Assembly: GCA_964392615.1 (NCBI GenBank)
Contig: CAYMRB010000343.1
Coordinates: 1-11,227 of the forward strand
DNA: 11,227 nucleotides
DNA from: CAYMRB01 sp964392615
GTDB taxonomy: Bacteria > Planctomycetota > UBA8108
Direction: 5' to 3'
A program made the translations under genes and the position numbers. This document shows positions 7,691-11,227 of this stretch, piece after piece. The notes beneath the pieces were generated by a model that was given only the letters and a program-made list of their open reading frames with translations, was not told the DNA's origin and searched no databases. Numbering within the stretch: the stretch's first letter is position 1; each line of letters starts with the position of its first letter.

Positions 7691-7852
7691 AGCAGTCCGT
7701 TGAAAAAGGGCTCCGAGCGCGAGGGCGAGACATTTCGCCCAGGATCGAGGCGTCAGAACGCAGGCAATGTGGTGCATTGTCGAGTTCTGACAACGAAGAG
7801 CCTGGGCGAAATGGCCGGCATCGCGCCGGATTGCCTTTTTCAACGGGCTGCT
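7691..7852. repeat. 162-bp imperfect palindrome, MITE/REP-like element
   Basis: The left arm from 7691 pairs with the right arm ending at 7852 around a small loop at 7770-7774. Outer arms: AGCAGtCCGTTGAAAAAGG against AGCAGcCCGTTGAAAAAGG, 18 of 19 bases. Further in, CATTTCGCCCAGG (13/13), TCAGAAC (7/7) and CAATG (5/5) also pair, separated by diverged stretches of nearly equal length. The element lies between two divergent genes, so it is not an ordinary gene-end terminator. A 65-codon open frame on the minus strand (7664-7861) runs through it but looks like a by-product. No clear target-site duplication is visible in the flanks. It could be a non-autonomous mobile repeat, a REP/BIME-like element or a structured RNA. 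Confidence 0.75.
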
Positions 7853-7895
7853 AGCTCGCACACCCCGCGCCAGAACCAGGAGACGAGATCATCCG

Positions 7896-9800
7896 ATGTC
7901 CGACTCGCACGTGACACCGACTGCTCGCACCGCTCGCGTCGCTTCGCTCGTCGCTGTCTTGATGGCCTTCCATCTCGTCATGTGGTGCGCCGATGCGCCG
8001 CGCGCTGCCGAGCCGCAGGCTGCTGTCCACATCGAGCGCGACGACGCCGCTGGCCGGTTGCGGTTCGTTTCCGGCGACCGCGAGCTTCTCGTCTATCGCT
8101 ACGGCGCGGAACTCGAGCAGCCCTACATCTGGCCGCTGCGCAGCCCCGAGGGGCACTCGATGACGATCGAGCACCCGACGCCGTACCCGCACCACCGCTC
8201 GGTGTGGTTCGCTGATCGCATCGCGCTCGGCGACGCGGCCCCCGTCGACTTCTATCACTCGACGAAGAACCGTGACGGGCAGGGAGACGACGCGCGCTAT
8301 CGACACCGCATCCGCCACGTCGAGTTCGTCGGTACGGGCTCGAGTGCCGGTCGTGCTTTCTTCCGTGAGCACGTCGTCTGGGAGCACGACGGCCGGGATC
8401 CGTGGCTCGATGGGCGGCGCGATCTGTCGCTCGTCGACCTCGGCAGCGGCGAGTACCTGCTCGATCTGAAGTACACGGTCACCGCATCGTACGGCGACGT
8501 GAAGTTCTGCAGCGATGCGGTTCACTACGCGTGGCCGTACGTTCGCATGGATCCGTCGTACGCGGTGCTCGAGGGCGGCCGCATCACGAGCTCGGACGGC
8601 GGCATCGATCAGAAGGGGACCAATGGCCGCGAGGCGCGCTGGATCGACTACTCGGGAACGGTCGACGGCGCGACGGCGGGGCTCGCGATCCTCAGCCACA
8701 CCGACAACCCACAGCCGCACAGCTGGTTGACGCGTGACTACGGCACCTTCGGTCCGCGTCGCGTCGGAGCTCTCAGCGGCAAGCCGTTCACGCTGAAGCG
8801 CGGCGAGTCGCTGCGTCGACGCGTCGGCCTCCTCGTGCACCGCGGCGACGTGGCGGCCGGCAAGGTCGCCAAGCGCTACGCCGCGTACTCGCGCGGCGAC
8901 TTCGATGCGCCGAGCGGCTTTCGCTTCGTCGAGGTCGACGGCGGCGGCTTGCGGCTTCTCGACGGCGAGCTGCCCGTCTTCACGTATCTGTGGAAGGACC
9001 AGCTGGCGAAGGGGGTGCCGGAGAACCGCCGGCGCTCATCGTACATCCACCCGATCCACGGCCTCGATGGCGAGCTCCTGACGGACGACTTCCCGAAGGA
9101 TCACTACCACCACCGCGGGCTATCGCTGATGTGGCCGCGCATGGAGGTCCGCGGCAAGAAGGTACAGATCTGGCACATCGAGGGTATCCACACGCGCTTC
9201 CGCGCCTGGGACGAACGCCACGCCAGCGACGAGGTAGCGAGACTCCGCGTCAAGAACGTGTGGCAGCTCGACAACGGCGACGAGGTGGCGACCGAGCTGT
9301 TGGGGCTCCGAGTGTGGCACGCAGACGAAGCGGGTCGCGCGATCGACGTCCAGTACAGCCTCGCTGCGAAGGAGCCGATCGTCCTGCAGGGAGCGGCCGG
9401 CAAGGGCTACGGCGGCTTGAACCTCCGCCTCGCGCGCGCGAAGGACTCGGTGCTGACGACCGACACGGAGAGCAACACTCGCGACAGCGATCGCAAGCCG
9501 CAGAGGTGGGCCGACTACTCGGCGCGCTTCGCGGGCCGCGAGAGCCGTTCCGGCATCGCGATCTTCGTCGCCCCGAGCCATCCCGGCAAGACGCGGGGCG
9601 CACCACCGTGGACGACGCGACATTACGGCATCCTGAACGTCGCGTGGCCCGGCCTCGAGAAGTTCACGCTCGAACCCGACAAGCCGATCACGCTGTCCTA
9701 TCGGCTGTGGATCCACCGCGGCGACGTCACCGCGGGTCAGGTCGAGAAGGCGTTCCGCGAGTACGTCAAGTCGACTGAGAAAGCAGCCGCGTCGGGTTGA
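7896..9800 (+). CDS. Exported protein with two tandem DUF6807 (PmoA-like) domains
   Basis: Predicted exported protein of 634 residues with no assigned reaction. DUF6807 proteins are often named 'methane oxygenase PmoA' in databases, but that label should not be read as methane oxidation; they are common in planctomycetes. Residues 1-37 form a signal peptide with a hydrophobic core at about 15-30 and possible cleavage near PRA|AEP. Two homologous halves follow. Half 1 (about 45-332) has PHHR at 98-101, RWIDYSG at 248-254, TRDYG at 279-283 and HRGDVAAG at 315-322. Half 2 (about 345-625) has YHHR at 404-407, RWADYSA at 537-543, TRHYG at 574-578 and HRGDVTAG at 607-614. Usual members are about 300 residues with one such domain, so this is a double-length form. 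The HHR and HRGD positions may be structural or catalytic (inference). The ATG at 7896 has AGGAG at 7878-7882, rather far upstream at 13 bases. It transcribes away from the enolase-superfamily gene and overlaps the FAD gene tail to tail by 35 bases. Confidence 0.9.
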   Translation: MSDSHVTPTARTARVASLVAVLMAFHLVMWCADAPRAAEPQAAVHIERDDAAGRLRFVSGDRELLVYRYGAELEQPYIWPLRSPEGHSMTIEHPTPYPHHRSVWFADRIALGDAAPVDFYHSTKNRDGQGDDARYRHRIRHVEFVGTGSSAGRAFFREHVVWEHDGRDPWLDGRRDLSLVDLGSGEYLLDLKYTVTASYGDVKFCSDAVHYAWPYVRMDPSYAVLEGGRITSSDGGIDQKGTNGREARWIDYSGTVDGATAGLAILSHTDNPQPHSWLTRDYGTFGPRRVGALSGKPFTLKRGESLRRRVGLLVHRGDVAAGKVAKRYAAYSRGDFDAPSGFRFVEVDGGGLRLLDGELPVFTYLWKDQLAKGVPENRRRSSYIHPIHGLDGELLTDDFPKDHYHHRGLSLMWPRMEVRGKKVQIWHIEGIHTRFRAWDERHASDEVARLRVKNVWQLDNGDEVATELLGLRVWHADEAGRAIDVQYSLAAKEPIVLQGAAGKGYGGLNLRLARAKDSVLTTDTESNTRDSDRKPQRWADYSARFAGRESRSGIAIFVAPSHPGKTRGAPPWTTRHYGILNVAWPGLEKFTLEPDKPITLSYRLWIHRGDVTAGQVEKAFREYVKSTEKAAASG

Positions 9801-10209
9801 ACGGATTCTCGACGGTTCGTGACGGATCGACGATCGCGTCGGCGACCATCGCGCCGATCGCCCCGCACGTCGTGACGCCGTGACCGCCGAGTCCGGCAGC
9901 CCAGAAGAATCCCGCGACCGCCGGATCTGCTCCGACGACGAAGAGACGGTCCGCCGCGAACGTCCGCAGGCCCGCCCACGAGTTCGCGATCGGTACCGAA
10001 GCGAGCGCAGGAAACGCCCGGGCGAGCTTCGTGCCGAGCGTGATCGCGACGTCGGGATCGACCACAGGCTCGCACGGCGCGGAAGCGGATTCGTCGCACG
10101 CGCTCAGTAGATAGCCGCCGGACTCCGGACGGAAGTAGACGTCGTCCTCGACGTTCCATGCAAACGGCTGGTTCGCGTCGACGTCGTCCATCGGGCCTGT
10201 GTAGAACAC
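9766..10209 (-). pseudogene. C-terminal part of interrupted FAD-dependent D-amino acid dehydrogenase-like gene
   Basis: This is the downstream part of the FAD oxidoreductase whose N-terminal part is at 10219-10887. It lies in the same reading frame after the amber codon at 10219-10221. It begins VFYTGP (GTG at 10209, a fortuitous possible start) and continues through the substrate and FAD-binding C-terminus: YFRPES at 25-30, SWAGLRTFAADR at 77-88, and FFWAAGLGGHGVTT at 101-114. From memory the last two match D-arginine dehydrogenase (DauA: TWAGLRSFVADG and FFWVAAQGGYGIQT). Alone it lacks the nucleotide-binding half and would not work. The protein has its normal end, and its stop lies 35 bases inside the end of the opposing DUF6807 gene. 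If the amber codon is a sequence error, this and the N-terminal part form one intact gene. Confidence 0.85.
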
Positions 10210-10210
10210 G

Positions 10211-10239
10211 TTACTCCCCTAATCATTAAAAAAAAAATC
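10211..10239 (-). other. AT-rich, cytosine-free patch with in-frame amber stop
   Basis: On the minus strand, 29 bases contain no C except at the edges, and they include a run of ten T (10228-10237) and the TAG at 10219-10221. The same reading frame continues on both sides. Inserting CC between 10225 and 10224 and one C between 10218 and 10217 turns the codons into N-P-I-R-R-S-N. From memory, this aligns with the P-K-R-R-S segment of DauA and adds exactly one residue. Either three bases were lost in the cell, or the base calls are wrong here. Confidence 0.6.
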
Positions 10240-10887
10240 GAGGGCTCCGGCGAGGCGAGCCACCTCGGGAGCCCAAGCGCCGGCCGCGTTGACGACGCAA
10301 GGGGTCGCGATCTCCAGGGCGCCGGCGCGCACCGAGCGCACGCTGCCGGCGCCGTCGACGGAGATCGCGTCGACGCGCGACGACACGACAAGCTCGCCTC
10401 CGCCCCGCCGGGCCCCGCGTAAAAGGCCCTGAAGGAGCGCATGCGTATCGACAACGCCGTCGCTCGGCGTCCAAGCGACGACGTCGAACTCACCGCCGCA
10501 GGCCTCCGGGACGCGCGCCTCCGCCGCGCGGCGATCGATGAGCTCGACTTCGAGGTCGTGCCCGCGCGCGTCGTCGACGTCGCGACGCAGCGCGCCACCC
10601 CGCGCGTCGCCGGCGAGGAGAAGCGAGCCGCTCTGGCGCACGAGATCGGGAAGGCCCCATTCGTCCCGCGCCGACGCGAGAAACCGTGCGCCCTGCGTCG
10701 CGATCCGCGACATGCGGGCGTCGGGCACGACCTGGCGAATCATCGACGCGTTGCGGCTCGACGAATGGAATCCCGGGGTCGACTCCTGCTCGAGGATCAC
10801 GACGTTTCGCACGCCGCGGCGCGCGAGTTGATACGCGACGGCGGCACCCGCCAGCCCCGCCCCGATGACCACCGCGTCGGCCTGCAT
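10219..10887 (-). pseudogene. N-terminal part of interrupted FAD-dependent D-amino acid dehydrogenase-like gene (DAO superfamily)
   Basis: N-terminal half of a DAO-superfamily flavoenzyme, closest in pattern to D-arginine/D-amino acid dehydrogenase (DauA type), which oxidises D-amino acids to 2-oxo acids and ammonia. The chosen start is the ATG at 10887, because M-Q-A-D-A-V-V-I-G-A-G begins at the usual point. A GTG at 10923 would add 12 unmatched residues. Numbered from 10887: the dinucleotide-binding motif GAGLAG at 9-14, followed by the ribose-binding acidic residue in VVILEQE; PGFHSSSRNA at about 37-46, the DAO segment near FAD; SDGVVDTHALLQGLLRG at about 142-158; and VVNAAGAWAPEVARLAG at about 198-214. 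It ends abruptly in DFFFND and an amber codon just before the expected P-x-R-R-S segment. Counted through the stop, the gene has 373 codons, normal for the family. Function is lost if the stop is real; readthrough or sequence error is possible. Confidence 0.85.
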
Positions 10888-10923
10888 TGCGTCTCGTTCG
10901 CCGATGACTCGTCCGTCGTCCAC

Positions 10924-11139
10924 GTTCCCCCCGCACGCGCGGGCGGGGCGGAGTTGAGCCGCCGCGAGCCACGCACGGGGACGCGAGTCCAGCCGCCGCG
11001 AGTGGTCGGCTCCAACTCCGCGCGCATGGGCTGCCCGGGGCCACCGAGGAAGGCCACGGTGAGACCTTTCCGGTCAGCCCATGCGGCATTGTGCCAGATC
11101 GCGAGGCCGCCGGGGAGGGGGAACCGGGAGACGGTCCCC
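10924..11139. other. No convincing gene; GC-rich upstream region of the FAD gene
   Basis: Several frames are open here because stops are rare at this GC content, including one from a GTG at 11057 and one from an ATG at 11089 on the minus strand. None has recognisable motifs, and both run out of frame through the start of the FAD gene. I see no clear promoter, hairpin terminator or RNA gene. Together with the tandem repeat to the right, it forms a gene-free stretch of about 300 bases. Confidence 0.5.
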
Positions 11140-11227
11140 GACTCCGACGCCGACTCCGACGCCGACTCCGACGCCGACTCCGACGCCGACGCCGCCGCCG
11201 CCTCCGCCTCCGCCTCCGCCTCCGCCG
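11140..11227. repeat. Compound tandem repeat at the right edge
   Basis: Four perfect copies of the 12-base unit GACTCCGACGCC (11140-11187) are followed by a half unit, a GCC run, and then repeats of GCCTCC to the window end. All frames through it are open. On the plus strand one reads as Thr-Pro repeats followed by poly-Pro; on the minus strand one reads as poly-Gly followed by Gly-Val repeats that stop near 11085. It may be the edge of a low-complexity linker in a gene outside the window, or an intergenic microsatellite. Confidence 0.8.

Noticed and set aside
7664..7861. 65-codon minus-strand open frame through the palindrome
   Set aside because: It is fully explained by the inverted repeat and has no own ribosome site or domain; kept only as part of the repeat entry.
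7851..8840. 329-codon minus-strand open frame opposite the DUF6807 gene
   Set aside because: It is a shadow of the plus-strand gene, which has a signal peptide and two motif sets.
7896..9800. Reading the DUF6807 protein as a methane monooxygenase subunit
   Set aside because: The protein is soluble apart from its signal peptide and lacks the membrane helices of particulate methane monooxygenase; the shared 'PmoA' name is misleading.
10219..10221. Programmed amber recoding (pyrrolysine-like readthrough) in the FAD gene
   Set aside because: The stop sits in a disturbed, cytosine-free patch, and restoring three bases recovers the expected motif; no recoding element or related tRNA is seen here.
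10490..11089. 199-codon minus-strand frame overlapping the FAD gene start
   Set aside because: Composition is Arg/Gly/Ala-rich with no motif, and it is out of frame with the clear GxGxxG nucleotide-binding domain.

Overview
The window is strongly GC-rich DNA that most likely comes from a planctomycete or a close relative. Three things suggest this. A secreted protein ends in a dockerin-like cassette with the FLFLGG signature that I associate with Planctomycetota. There is a large DUF6807 (PmoA-like) protein. There is also a Tat-exported enolase-superfamily enzyme. This placement rests on protein character only; there is no rRNA or phylogenetic marker.

Left block (1-7611), all on the minus strand, so transcription runs right to left. 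It begins with a Tat-exported mandelate racemase/muconate lactonizing enzyme relative (6349-7611). After an 83-base gap come four tightly packed genes: a secreted calcium-binding-type protein with eleven thrombospondin type 3 repeats (4544-6265), a hot-dog acyl-CoA thioesterase (4086-4541), a LolD/YbbA-type ABC ATPase (3402-4079), and a very large FtsX-type permease that runs off the left edge (1-3398). The gaps between these four are 2, 6 and 3 bases, so they look like one translationally coupled operon. The ATPase-permease pair with a thioesterase beside it recalls the E. coli tesA/ybbA-ybbP neighbourhood, although the thioesterase here has an unrelated fold.

Middle (7612-7895): a divergent intergenic region. 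It holds a short dyad (7655-7688) and a 162-bp imperfect palindrome (7691-7852), which looks like a MITE- or REP-type repeat or a long structured element.

Right block: a plus-strand gene for an exported protein made of two tandem DUF6807 (PmoA-like) domains (7896-9800). It overlaps tail to tail by 35 bases with a minus-strand FAD-dependent D-amino acid dehydrogenase relative (9766-10887). That gene is split by an in-frame amber codon inside a short AT-rich patch. Putting back three cytosines restores the family's conserved P-x-R-R-S segment, so the break may be a very recent mutation or a base-calling/assembly error. The last 304 bases carry no convincing gene and end in a compound tandem repeat.

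I see no CRISPR array, tRNA, rRNA, transposase or phage gene. The observations most worth following up are the thioesterase-transporter operon, the damaged FAD gene and the long palindrome.
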